Of a DNA stretch of 64,000 bases, positions 45,088 to 53,028 are shown piece after piece. Source of the stretch: Paracoccaceae bacterium (GTDB taxonomy: Bacteria; Pseudomonadota; Alphaproteobacteria; Rhodobacterales; Rhodobacteraceae); contig JAHYIZ010000002.1 of the NCBI GenBank assembly GCA_019429405.1, forward strand, positions 1-64,000, given 5' to 3'. Each line of letters starts with the position of its first letter. Position 1 is the stretch's first letter. The notes below the pieces were generated by a model, which saw nothing but the letters and a program-made list of their open reading frames with translations, was not told the DNA's origin and did not search any database. The position numbers and the translations under genes are program-made.

Positions 45088-48000
45088 ATGGCCGGGGGGC
45101 GGATCACGGCGGTCCTAGGGCCGACCAATACCGGCAAGACGCATCACGCGATTGAACGGATGCTGGCGCATCGCACCGGGGTGATCGGGCTGCCGCTGCG
45201 CCTGTTGGCGCGCGAGGTCTATGACCGGATCGTTAAGGCCCGCGGCCCTTCGGTCGTGGCGCTGATCACCGGCGAAGAACGCATCGTGCCCGAGCGCGTG
45301 GCCTATTGGGTCTGCACCGTCGAGGCGATGCCGAACGAGATCGGCGCTGATTTCGTGGCGGTCGACGAGATTCAGCTGTGCGGCGACCCGGACCGTGGCC
45401 ATATCTTCACCGACCGCCTGCTGCACGCGCGCGGCCTGATCGAGACCATGTTCCTTGGGTCCGACGTGATGCGCGCGGCGATTGCGGCGCTGGTTCCGGG
45501 GGTGCAGTTTTCGCGCCGCGAGCGGTTTTCGACGCTGACATGGGCGGGGCCGAAAAAGACCAGCCGGATGCCGCCCCGCAGTGCCATCGTGGGGTTTTCG
45601 GTGGAAAACGTCTATGCGGTGGCCGAGCTGGTGCGCCGCCAAAAGGGCGGCTGCGCGGTGGTGATGGGCGCGCTCAGCCCGCGCACCCGCAATGCGCAGG
45701 TGGCGATGTATCAAAACGGCGAGGTCGATTACCTTGTCGCCACTGATGCCATCGGCATGGGGCTGAACCTCGACATCGGCCATGTGGCGTTTTCGGCGAC
45801 CTCGAAATTTGACGGGCGGCGGATGCGGCATTTGTTCGCCCATGAAATCGGCCAGATCGCGGGGCGCGCCGGGCGGCACACGCAACCCGGCACCTTTGGC
45901 GTGACGGGCGAGGCGCGCGCCTTTGACGATGGCCTGATCGACGCCGTTGAAAACCACCGTTTTGCGCCGATCCAGCGCCTGCAATGGCGCAATCCGGCGC
46001 TGGAGTTTGGCAGCGTCGAGCGGCTGCTCGGCTCGCTAGAGGTCGCGCCGCAAAATGAATGGCTGCAACGCGGGCGTGAGGCGGATGACGTGATCGCGTT
46101 GAAAACGCTGGTGGAATTGCCAGAGGTGCGCGCCCGCCTTGGTCACCCCAGCGACCTGCGCCTGCTCTGGGATGTCTGCCGCATCCCCGACTTCCGTTCA
46201 GTCTCGGGCACCGAGCACGCCATGTTGCTGGCGCGCATCCATGGCTTTTTGCAAGACCCCGGCCATGTGCCCTCTGACTGGCTCGCCGGCCAGATCGCAC
46301 GCATCGATCGCACCGAGGGCGACATCGACGCGTTATCCAAGCGCCTCGCCTTTATCCGCACATGGACTTATGTGGCGCAACGCAAGGGTTGGGTGCATGA
46401 TGAAAGCCATTGGCGGGGCGAGACGCGCGCTGTAGAAGACCGACTGTCGGATGCGCTTCACACCGCGCTGACGCAACGCTTTGTGGACCGGCGCACTTCG
46501 GTATTGCTGCGCCGGCTCAATCAAAAGGAGACCCTCGTGGCCGAGGTGAACGACAAGGGCGATGTGAGCGTGGAAGGCGAGTTTGCCGGGCGGCTGGAGG
46601 GCTTCCGTTTCCGCCAGGATGCAACCTCGTCGAGCGATGAGGCGCGGATGCTGGCGCGTGCCGCCTATGAGGCGCTGCGGCCCGAGTTTCATCTGCGCGC
46701 AGATCGCTTTTACAACGCGCCCGACACCGAGCTGGATTTCACCGAACAGGGTGGCCTGATGTGGGGCGAACTGGCGGTGGGCAAGCTGGTGCGCGGCGCC
46801 GACGTGCTGCGCCCCTCGGTCGAGGCGTTCGTGGATGAGGAAGCCGGCGAAGATGTCGCCGAAAAGGTCCGCCGCCGCCTGCAGCACTTCATCGACCGCA
46901 AGGTGGCAACCCTGTTTGAGCCGCTGCTGGCGATGGGCCGCGATGAGGCGCTGACCGGGCTTGCGCGCGGCTTTGCCTTTCGGCTGTCCGAGGCGCTTGG
47001 GGTGCTTCCGCGCGAAGGTGTTGCGGCCGAGGTCAAGGAACTTGACCAGGAGGCGCGCGGCGCCTTGCGCAAACATGGCGTGCGCTTTGGCCAGTATACG
47101 ATCTTTCAGCAAGCGCTTCTGAAGCCCGCGCCCACGCGGCTGCGGCTGGTGCTGGCCTCGCTCTGGGCCGGGCTTGAGACGTTCCCCGAAAGCCCGCCGC
47201 CCGGCCTTGTCACAATCCCGTTCCTGCCCGACCTTCCTCGTGAAGACTATACGTTGGCGGGCTATCACCCGACGGGCGCGCGCGCGATCCGCATAGACAT
47301 GCTGGAACGGCTCGCGGATCTGTTGCGCGGCCAGGACAGCAAGGCGGGGTTCGAGGCCGCACCCGAGATGCTTTCGATCACTGGCATGACGCTCGATCAA
47401 TTTGCGCAACTGATGGAAGGTCTTGGTTACCGCGCCGAAAAGGGCGAGCGGATCAAGACCAAGCCCGCGGCACCTGCGGTGGTGCTGCCCGAACCCGACC
47501 CATCGGGCAACCCGATCCCTGAAGAGGTTTCGCTATTGGCCGTGGCCGAAGCGGCGCAGGCCGAGGCTGGGGCAGAGGCCGGCGCAGAGGCAGCCCAGCC
47601 CGAGATGGAGGTGTTCTATACCTTCACCTGGGCGCCGCGCCCGCGCTTCGCGCGCCCCGATTCCCACACCCGGCGTGAGGGCGATCAGCCGCGCGGTGAG
47701 GGCCGCGCCCGCGGCAACCGCCCGCAGGGCGCGCGTTCGGCCGCGCCAGCGGCCGAGGGTGTCGCCGAAGGGGCGGCGCCCACAGCCCCCGTCGAGGGTG
47801 CCGCGGACGCCCGGCCGCCGCGAACGCGCCGACCCGAAGGGCCGCGCCGCGGCAAGGGCGGGGCAGCGGCAGGCAAAGACGATGCAGCGCAGGGCGGCAA
47901 GCCGCCGCGCGGGCGCCCGCAAGGCGGAGGCAAGGCCGAAGGCGAAAGGCGCCGTGAGGGCAAACCCGGCGGCAAGCCCTATGAGGGCCGTGGCGGCAAG

Positions 48001-48117
48001 CCCGCCCCGCGGCGCGATGAAACCCCGCGCGTGTTTGAGGCGCACCCGCCACGCGAAGGCAAATTCGACCCCGACAGCCCCTTTGCGATTCTGGCAAAGC
48101 TCCGCGATCAGAAATGA
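45088..48117 (+). CDS. SUV3-type superfamily II RNA helicase
   Basis: 1009 aa. Helicase core: Walker A VLGPTNTGKTHHAIERML, LPLRLLAREVYDRIV, DEIQ-box VAVDEIQLCGDPDRGHIF, and motif VI HEIGQIAGRAGRHTQPGTFG. This matches bacterial homologues of the mitochondrial degradosome helicase SUV3. The last 150 residues are a disordered Arg/Gly/Pro/Lys-rich tail (for example RRPEGPRRGKGGAAAGK) that likely binds RNA. Starts 19 nt after the TPR gene; its 3' end overlaps the S4-domain gene by 4 nt. Probably an RNA-processing unit with that S4 protein. Confidence 0.85.
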   Translation: MAGGRITAVLGPTNTGKTHHAIERMLAHRTGVIGLPLRLLAREVYDRIVKARGPSVVALITGEERIVPERVAYWVCTVEAMPNEIGADFVAVDEIQLCGDPDRGHIFTDRLLHARGLIETMFLGSDVMRAAIAALVPGVQFSRRERFSTLTWAGPKKTSRMPPRSAIVGFSVENVYAVAELVRRQKGGCAVVMGALSPRTRNAQVAMYQNGEVDYLVATDAIGMGLNLDIGHVAFSATSKFDGRRMRHLFAHEIGQIAGRAGRHTQPGTFGVTGEARAFDDGLIDAVENHRFAPIQRLQWRNPALEFGSVERLLGSLEVAPQNEWLQRGREADDVIALKTLVELPEVRARLGHPSDLRLLWDVCRIPDFRSVSGTEHAMLLARIHGFLQDPGHVPSDWLAGQIARIDRTEGDIDALSKRLAFIRTWTYVAQRKGWVHDESHWRGETRAVEDRLSDALHTALTQRFVDRRTSVLLRRLNQKETLVAEVNDKGDVSVEGEFAGRLEGFRFRQDATSSSDEARMLARAAYEALRPEFHLRADRFYNAPDTELDFTEQGGLMWGELAVGKLVRGADVLRPSVEAFVDEEAGEDVAEKVRRRLQHFIDRKVATLFEPLLAMGRDEALTGLARGFAFRLSEALGVLPREGVAAEVKELDQEARGALRKHGVRFGQYTIFQQALLKPAPTRLRLVLASLWAGLETFPESPPPGLVTIPFLPDLPREDYTLAGYHPTGARAIRIDMLERLADLLRGQDSKAGFEAAPEMLSITGMTLDQFAQLMEGLGYRAEKGERIKTKPAAPAVVLPEPDPSGNPIPEEVSLLAVAEAAQAEAGAEAGAEAAQPEMEVFYTFTWAPRPRFARPDSHTRREGDQPRGEGRARGNRPQGARSAAPAAEGVAEGAAPTAPVEGAADARPPRTRRPEGPRRGKGGAAAGKDDAAQGGKPPRGRPQGGGKAEGERRREGKPGGKPYEGRGGKPAPRRDETPRVFEAHPPREGKFDPDSPFAILAKLRDQK

Positions 48118-48416
48118 GCGATGCGCCGGGCGAGAGCGCCCGGATCCGGCTCGACAAATGGCTCTGGCAGGCAAGGCTGGTAAAAACGCGCCCGCTTGCG
48201 CAATCCCTGATCGGCGCGGGGCATGTGCGCGTCAATGGCCAGCGCGGCGACAAGCCGGGCCGCGCTGTCGGCCCCGGTGATGTGTTGACATTGCGGCTGC
48301 CGGGAGGGGTGCGGGTGCTGCAGGTTCGCGCTTGCGGCGCGCGCCGTGGCCCGGCTGCCGAAGCGCAAACGCTTTACAGCGATCTCGATACCGGGGTGCA
48401 AGACCCGCTTGAATGA
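48114..48416 (+). CDS. S4-domain RNA-binding protein (Hsp15-like)
   Basis: 100 aa. The S4 motif [19 protein letters not shown] and [20 protein letters not shown] identifies an Hsp15/RQC-H-type RNA-binding protein. ATGA overlap with the SUV3-type helicase gene implies coupling. It likely acts on stalled 50S subunits or rRNA; the specific role is inferred from family. Confidence 0.88.
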   Translation: MSDAPGESARIRLDKWLWQARLVKTRPLAQSLIGAGHVRVNGQRGDKPGRAVGPGDVLTLRLPGGVRVLQVRACGARRGPAAEAQTLYSDLDTGVQDPLE

Positions 48417-48466
48417 TCCGTTTCGCGCCGCTAGGTAACAATCAGCCTATCAACCGGGGGTGCCCA

Positions 48467-48805
48467 ATGACCTACGTTGTCACCGATAATTGCATCTTGT
48501 GCAAATATACCGACTGCGTCGAGGTCTGTCCGGTCGATTGCTTTTATGAGGGCGAGAATACGTTGGTGATCCACCCGGACGAATGCATTGACTGTGGTGT
48601 TTGTGAGCCCGAGTGCCCCGCCGACGCGATCCGGCCGGATACCGAGCCGCAGATGGAAAACTGGGTCGAATTCAACCGCAAATACGCGGACCTCTGGCCG
48701 GTCATCACGAAGCGCAAGGACCCGATGCCCGACGCCGAAGCGCATGACGGCGAAGCCGGAAAGCTGGATAAATATTTCAGCCCGAAGCCCGGCACGGGCG
48801 ACTGA
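48467..48805 (+). CDS. fdxA: 7Fe ferredoxin FdxA
   Basis: 112 aa. Seven-iron ferredoxin: [18 protein letters not shown] ([3Fe-4S] and first ligands) and [19 protein letters not shown] ([4Fe-4S]), with the long acidic/aromatic tail of the FdxA family ([19 protein letters not shown]). ATG 48467 was chosen on the strong family start [10 protein letters not shown]. Follows the S4-domain gene. As a low-potential carrier it could be the ferredoxin used by the nfn/kor enzymes at the left edge; this is inference. Confidence 0.93.
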   Translation: MTYVVTDNCILCKYTDCVEVCPVDCFYEGENTLVIHPDECIDCGVCEPECPADAIRPDTEPQMENWVEFNRKYADLWPVITKRKDPMPDAEAHDGEAGKLDKYFSPKPGTGD

Positions 48806-48894
48806 CCCAAGGCCGCATGCGGCGCGGTTCAGCGCAATGGCGCCGGTTGGGCATTTTGCGGCAGGCGTTCCGCATCTTGCCGCGGCGCGGCGCT

Positions 48895-48922
48895 TTGATT
48901 CGCCCGATTTTTGTGCTACATT
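48895..48922 (+). promoter_or_regulatory. sigma-70-like promoter upstream of carD
   Basis: TTGATT (48895-48900), 16-nt spacer, TACATT (48917-48922), preceded by the end of fdxA. About 165 nt before the carD start, leaving a long 5' leader. Moderate match only. Confidence 0.35.
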
Positions 48923-49086
48923 CCTGTTACAAAGAAACTTGGACCGCTAACCCCCTCTGCAAATCTGCTCGGTTGCAGGCAAATTTCGGTGCATTCAGGC
49001 TATGTTCGATGGGCTCGCGCCCGTCGGCGTGCAGTGTGCGCACCCCGAATCGGTGGTTGGGCTGTCTGCTGCGAGGAATAGGCTTT

Positions 49087-49596
49087 ATGAACAAAGCTAG
49101 ACGGAACGATTTTCACCCTGACGAGTTTGTTGTGTACCCGGCACATGGTGTCGGCAAGATTATCTCGATCGAAGAGCAAGAGATCGCCGGGTTGCGGCTG
49201 GAGCTTTTCGTGATTTCGTTCGAGAAAGACAAGATGACGCTGCGCGTGCCGACATACAAGGCGATCAACATCGGTATGCGCTCGCTTTCCTCGCCGGATG
49301 TGGTGACCAAGGCGCTTGAGACGCTCAAGGGCAAGGCCAAGGTGAAACGCGCAATGTGGTCGCGCCGGGCGCAGGAATACGAGCAGAAGATCAACTCGGG
49401 TGATCTGCTTTCCATCGCCGAGGTTGTGCGCGACTTGCACCGTTGCGACGATCAGCGCGAGCAGAGCTATTCCGAGCGTCAGCTTTACGAAGCGGCGCTG
49501 GAGCGGCTGACCCGTGAAGTGGCGGCAGTGTCTGGCACTGATGAGCGTGGTGCCGCCAAACGTGTCGGCGACGTGCTGGTTACGCGCGCTGCCTGA
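49087..49596 (+). CDS. carD: CarD-family transcription regulator
   Basis: 169 aa. The RNA polymerase-interacting domain of CarD (FHPDEFVVYPAHGVGKIISI and the Tudor-like FVISFEKDKMTLRVPTYKA) followed by the helical DNA-binding part (AEVVRDLHRCDDQREQSYSE, YEAALERLTREVAA). CarD stabilises open complexes at housekeeping promoters. ATG 49087 has GAGGAA about 8 nt ahead; the upstream in-frame sequence is not protein-like. A strong terminator follows. Confidence 0.92.
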   Translation: MNKARRNDFHPDEFVVYPAHGVGKIISIEEQEIAGLRLELFVISFEKDKMTLRVPTYKAINIGMRSLSSPDVVTKALETLKGKAKVKRAMWSRRAQEYEQKINSGDLLSIAEVVRDLHRCDDQREQSYSERQLYEAALERLTREVAAVSGTDERGAAKRVGDVLVTRAA

Positions 49597-49611
49597 TCCG
49601 GGAAAACCTGC

Positions 49612-49645
49612 AAAGCCGCGGCCCGCTGCCGCGGCTTTTGCTTTT
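49612..49645 (+). terminator. rho-independent terminator of carD
   Basis: AAAGCCGCGGC / GCCGCGGCTTT stem with a 5-nt loop and TTTTGCTTTT, the clearest intrinsic terminator of the window. Confidence 0.9.
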
Positions 49646-49676
49646 CCGGGCGCGGGTGTTGCGCAAGGGTGCCATT

Positions 49677-50216
49677 ATGCAGACAGCCTTTGTTAAAATC
49701 TTTGATGCGGCACCCGAGCACGCTCTGGCGCCGGGCGAACGCCTGTTTCTGACCGCCGCGCCCGTGCGGCAGGTTTTTCTCGTGCGGGCCGGGGTGGTGG
49801 TGCTGGAACGTGTCACCAAAATTGGCGGTCGGATAGTGTTGCAGCAGGCGCGGGCGGGCGCGGTGGTTTCCGAGGCGTCTGCCTATTCCGACAGCTACCA
49901 CTGCGATGCCGCAGCCGGGGTCGAAGGCGCGCGGGTGGCGTATCTGTCGATCACCGAATTTCACAACCGGCTGGCGATCAACCCCGCCGCCATGCATGGC
50001 TGGGCGGCGGGGCTGGCGCAGGCCGTGCAGGCCGCGCGCTTGCGGGCCGAGTTGCGCAGCTTGCGCACGGTTTCAGACCGGCTGGATGCGTGGCTGGGCG
50101 CGCAGCGCACCCTGCCGCGGCGCGGTGGCTGGCAAGACCTCGCAGCCGAACTGGGCGTCAGCCGCGAGGCGCTCTACCGCGAACTTGCGCGGCGGCGCGA
50201 GCTTGGCGAAGCCTAG
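49677..50216 (+). CDS. Crp/Fnr-family regulator, short, without Fe-S cysteines
   Basis: 179 aa. A cNMP-fold sensor domain (ALAPGERLFLTAAPVRQVFL, GGRIVLQQARAGAVV) and a short helix-turn-helix GWQDLAAELGVSREALYREL near the end. It lacks an N-terminal Cys cluster, so it is not an FNR oxygen sensor. ATG 49677 follows AAGGG. It is convergent with DUF4395, overlapping by 4 nt. The regulated genes and ligand are unknown. Confidence 0.78.
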   Translation: MQTAFVKIFDAAPEHALAPGERLFLTAAPVRQVFLVRAGVVVLERVTKIGGRIVLQQARAGAVVSEASAYSDSYHCDAAAGVEGARVAYLSITEFHNRLAINPAAMHGWAAGLAQAVQAARLRAELRSLRTVSDRLDAWLGAQRTLPRRGGWQDLAAELGVSREALYRELARRRELGEA

Positions 50217-50956
50217 CAGCCGTTGCGTTCGCGCCAGCGCGCCCCCATGCCAATAAAGCGGGCGATTGCAGGGGCGGTGCAGTCATCTTCGGCCTGGTTC
50301 GGGCCGCCCATCGCTGCCGCCCCCGGCCCGAAGTAGCGCGGGCCTTGCATGCCCGCCACGAACGGCGCCGTCATCGCGATTGCCGCGACCGTTGCCAGCA
50401 ATGTCGCCCCCTGCGCCCAGCCAAGCCGGGTGATCGCGGGCCGCGCGGCTGGCATATCGCAGACGCCGCCGGGGCAGAGCTGCGCCTGACCCGGCCAGAT
50501 CCAGTTGTAGATGGCGCAGCCGACGCAGATGCCGAACGAGGATTCAAAGAACAGAAGCAGAATGCAGGTCACGCAGCCCAGCAGCGCCACCGGCCCAGCC
50601 TGATTGAGCAAAAGGTTCCAGACGATCATCAAAAGCGCAATTGCCAGCCCCAGCCCCCAGGCAAAGCGCTTTTGTGTGGCCCCCACATAATCGGGCGCCT
50701 GCTTGCGTACGGCATACCGCCCGAGGATCAGGCTTGGTGCAAAGCGCGGGTTGATCAGCACCCGAATCGCGAAATCGGCGGCAAAGACCAGAATAACCAT
50801 GCGCGTCATGGTGAACGAGCCATTCAGAAACGCCTGTGAAAAGGCGATCAGGCCAAAGAGCAGCAGAATCCCTGCGCCCGCGCGCGCCTCACGCTCATTC
50901 ACCACCCGGATCGGGTATCCCTCGACCACTTCGCCAAACTCGAACATGCGCGCCAT
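50213..50956 (-). CDS. DUF4395-type membrane protein
   Basis: 247 aa. Multiple hydrophobic segments (ILLLFGLIAFSQAFLNG, GLGLAIALLMIVWNLLLNQAG, a Cys-bearing VALLGCVTCILLLFFESSFG). CVGCAIYNWIWP and QLCPGGVCDMP near the middle hold additional cysteines. DUF4395 proteins often accompany thioredoxin- or rhodanese-like sulfur genes; none is here. ATG 50956 has GGAGG ahead; an upstream in-frame ATG adds 10 residues. An FNR-like palindrome lies 54 nt upstream. Confidence 0.78.
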   Translation of the reverse strand: MARMFEFGEVVEGYPIRVVNEREARAGAGILLLFGLIAFSQAFLNGSFTMTRMVILVFAADFAIRVLINPRFAPSLILGRYAVRKQAPDYVGATQKRFAWGLGLAIALLMIVWNLLLNQAGPVALLGCVTCILLLFFESSFGICVGCAIYNWIWPGQAQLCPGGVCDMPAARPAITRLGWAQGATLLATVAAIAMTAPFVAGMQGPRYFGPGAAAMGGPNQAEDDCTAPAIARFIGMGARWRERNGC

Positions 50957-51009
50957 TTGCCTGCCTCCACTTGTCGCGCGGACCATAGCCAGAAAGTGCC
51001 GCGCCGCAT

Positions 51010-51023
51010 ATGATCAGGATCAT
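51010..51023 (-). promoter_or_regulatory. FNR-like palindrome before DUF4395
   Basis: ATGATCCTGATCAT on the minus strand: the core TGAT-N4-ATCA is perfect, with one outer mismatch on each side relative to TTGAT-N4-ATCAA. It is centred about 61 nt before the DUF4395 start, the same spacing as the boxes upstream of the nfn/kor and Rrf2 genes. It also lies only 14 nt beyond the end of the Kef gene. Confidence 0.45.
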
Positions 51024-51036
51024 GCGCCGCCGCCTC

Positions 51037-52905
51037 TTAATGCGGCTCATGCAGGCTGTTTGGCGCGCCCTCGGGCAGCGAGCGGTCACGCTCCAGCAGG
51101 GCGTTTTCCATCTCGCGGTTTTGCGCGTGGCTCAATTTCATATATTCGGAATTGTTCTCAATCGGCACGCCCGGTTTCCAGACCTTTGCCAGATCGCGCA
51201 GGCCGGCACGGTCGTATTTGTAGAAGATACGGTGGGCCTCGGCCGCTTCGAATTCAGAAAGACCAACATTTTCCAAAACATAGCGGGCGGCGCGCAGGCT
51301 GCTGTCAAACAGTTCGCGCACGATGTCGTCGGCGCCCGCGCGATACAACTCAAACACATGCACGCGGTCGCGGGCGCGGGCGATGATATGCAGATCGGGC
51401 CTCAGGTGGCGCGCATAGGCCACAAGCCGCGTTGTCGCGGCGAAATCATCCAGACAGATCACCAGCACATGCGCCGTTTGCAGCCCTGCCGAGTTCAACA
51501 GGTCGGGCCGCGTAGGGTCGCCGAAATAGGCCTTGAAGCCGAATTTGCGCATCAACTGAATGGTCTTCAGGTCGTTGTCGAGCACGGTGGTCTTGAAGCC
51601 CGACATCGTGACCATGCGGTTGACCACCTGCCCAAAGCGACCGACACCGGCAATGATGATCGGGTGCTGGTCGTCAATCTGGTCTGCGGCGATCTCGGCC
51701 TCCGGCTCTTGCTTGCGCGCAAGCCAGTCGTGAATGATGAACAGGATCGGCGTGATAAGCATGGAAAGTGCGACGATCAGCAGAACCTTTTGCGCCAGCG
51801 GCTCGGGCAATATGCGCTGGCCGAGCGCGAACGAGACCAGCACAAAGCCAAACTCGCCCGCCTGCGCCAACCCCAGCGTGAACAGCCAGCGGTCGCGCCC
51901 GCGCAACCCGAATGCAAGCCCAAGACCGTAAAGTAGCAGCGACTTTACCAGAACCAGTGCCAGCACCAGCCCGATCACGTTGGCTGGGTTGGCAAGGAAG
52001 GGCGCAAAGTTCATGCCCGCGCCCACGGTTATGAAGAAGATCCCCATCAGCAGGCCCTTGAACGGCTCGATGCTGCCTTCCAGCTCGTGCTTGAATTCGC
52101 TGTCGGCCATCACCACGCCGGCCAGAAAGGCACCGAGCGCGGGCGAAAGCCCCACCAGCGTCATCAGCGAGGCGATGCAGACCACGATCATCAGCGCCAT
52201 TGCAGTGTTGATCTCGGGTAGCCTCGCGGCGTGCACGAACCGAAACAGCGGCCGGATCAGGTAGTGCCCCCCAAAGATGACCGAGGCTACCGCCGAAAAG
52301 GTGGTCAGTGCCGCGCCCCAGGCCGGAAGGTTATGCAGAAAGTCGCCCACCGCGCCGCTGCCGATGTCGGCCTGTGCCACCGCCCGCGCGCCGGGCAGCG
52401 CCAGGAGTGGCATCAGCGCCAGCATCGGGATGACCGCGATATCCTGCGTCAACAGCACGGCAAAGCTCGCCCGCCCGCCCGCGGTCTGCATCAGCCGCTT
52501 TTCGTTCATGGTTTGCAGCACGATCGCGGTGGAAGAGAGGGCAAATATCATGCCAAGCGCCAGCGAAATGCGCCACTCCTGACCGCTTGCCAGCAGAATT
52601 CCCATGATCAGCGCCATGGTTCCGACCACCTGCAAACCACCCAGCCCGATCAGCTTGCCTCGCATGGCCCAAAGCGCGCGCGGTTCAAGCTCCAGCCCGA
52701 TCAGGAACAGCATCATCACAACACCAAACTCGGCGAAGTGCTGCAAGTCGCGCGTCTCGCTGCCGACCAGCCCGGTGATCGGCCCGATCAGGAGCCCGAC
52801 CAGCAGATACCCCAGCACCGACCCAAGCCCCAGCCGCGCCGCGACCGGCACGGCCACGACCATCGCGACGAGGTAGAGGCTGGCTTGATAGAGAAAGGCG
52901 TCCAT
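51037..52905 (-). CDS. Kef/CPA2-type monovalent cation:proton antiporter
   Basis: 622 aa. A twelve-helix-type Na/H exchanger domain (GYLLVGLLIGPITGLVGS, ALGMIFALSSTAIVLQTMNE, SPALGAFLAGVVMADSEFKH) followed by an RCK/TrkA-N domain with the nucleotide-binding IIIAGVGRFGQVVNRMV. Resembles KefB/C glutathione-gated potassium efflux. No KefF/G ancillary protein nearby. Stand-alone; the DUF4395 gene follows downstream on the same strand. Confidence 0.9.
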   Translation of the reverse strand: MDAFLYQASLYLVAMVVAVPVAARLGLGSVLGYLLVGLLIGPITGLVGSETRDLQHFAEFGVVMMLFLIGLELEPRALWAMRGKLIGLGGLQVVGTMALIMGILLASGQEWRISLALGMIFALSSTAIVLQTMNEKRLMQTAGGRASFAVLLTQDIAVIPMLALMPLLALPGARAVAQADIGSGAVGDFLHNLPAWGAALTTFSAVASVIFGGHYLIRPLFRFVHAARLPEINTAMALMIVVCIASLMTLVGLSPALGAFLAGVVMADSEFKHELEGSIEPFKGLLMGIFFITVGAGMNFAPFLANPANVIGLVLALVLVKSLLLYGLGLAFGLRGRDRWLFTLGLAQAGEFGFVLVSFALGQRILPEPLAQKVLLIVALSMLITPILFIIHDWLARKQEPEAEIAADQIDDQHPIIIAGVGRFGQVVNRMVTMSGFKTTVLDNDLKTIQLMRKFGFKAYFGDPTRPDLLNSAGLQTAHVLVICLDDFAATTRLVAYARHLRPDLHIIARARDRVHVFELYRAGADDIVRELFDSSLRAARYVLENVGLSEFEAAEAHRIFYKYDRAGLRDLAKVWKPGVPIENNSEYMKLSHAQNREMENALLERDRSLPEGAPNSLHEPH

Positions 52906-53028
52906 AATTCCCTGCGGCCGTCAAATGACGCGACATGCCGCAAGCGGCCTTGCATCAAAGGTAACGCACCGGGCTGGCCACGCAAGCGGCAAGCTGCGCG
53001 AAATCCTTTCCAGTGCAGCGATTTGCGC

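Noticed and set aside
49677-50216. Local FNR oxygen sensor
   Set aside because: The Crp-like protein lacks the N-terminal cysteine cluster, so it is unlikely to be the FNR acting at the TGAT-N4-ATCA boxes.
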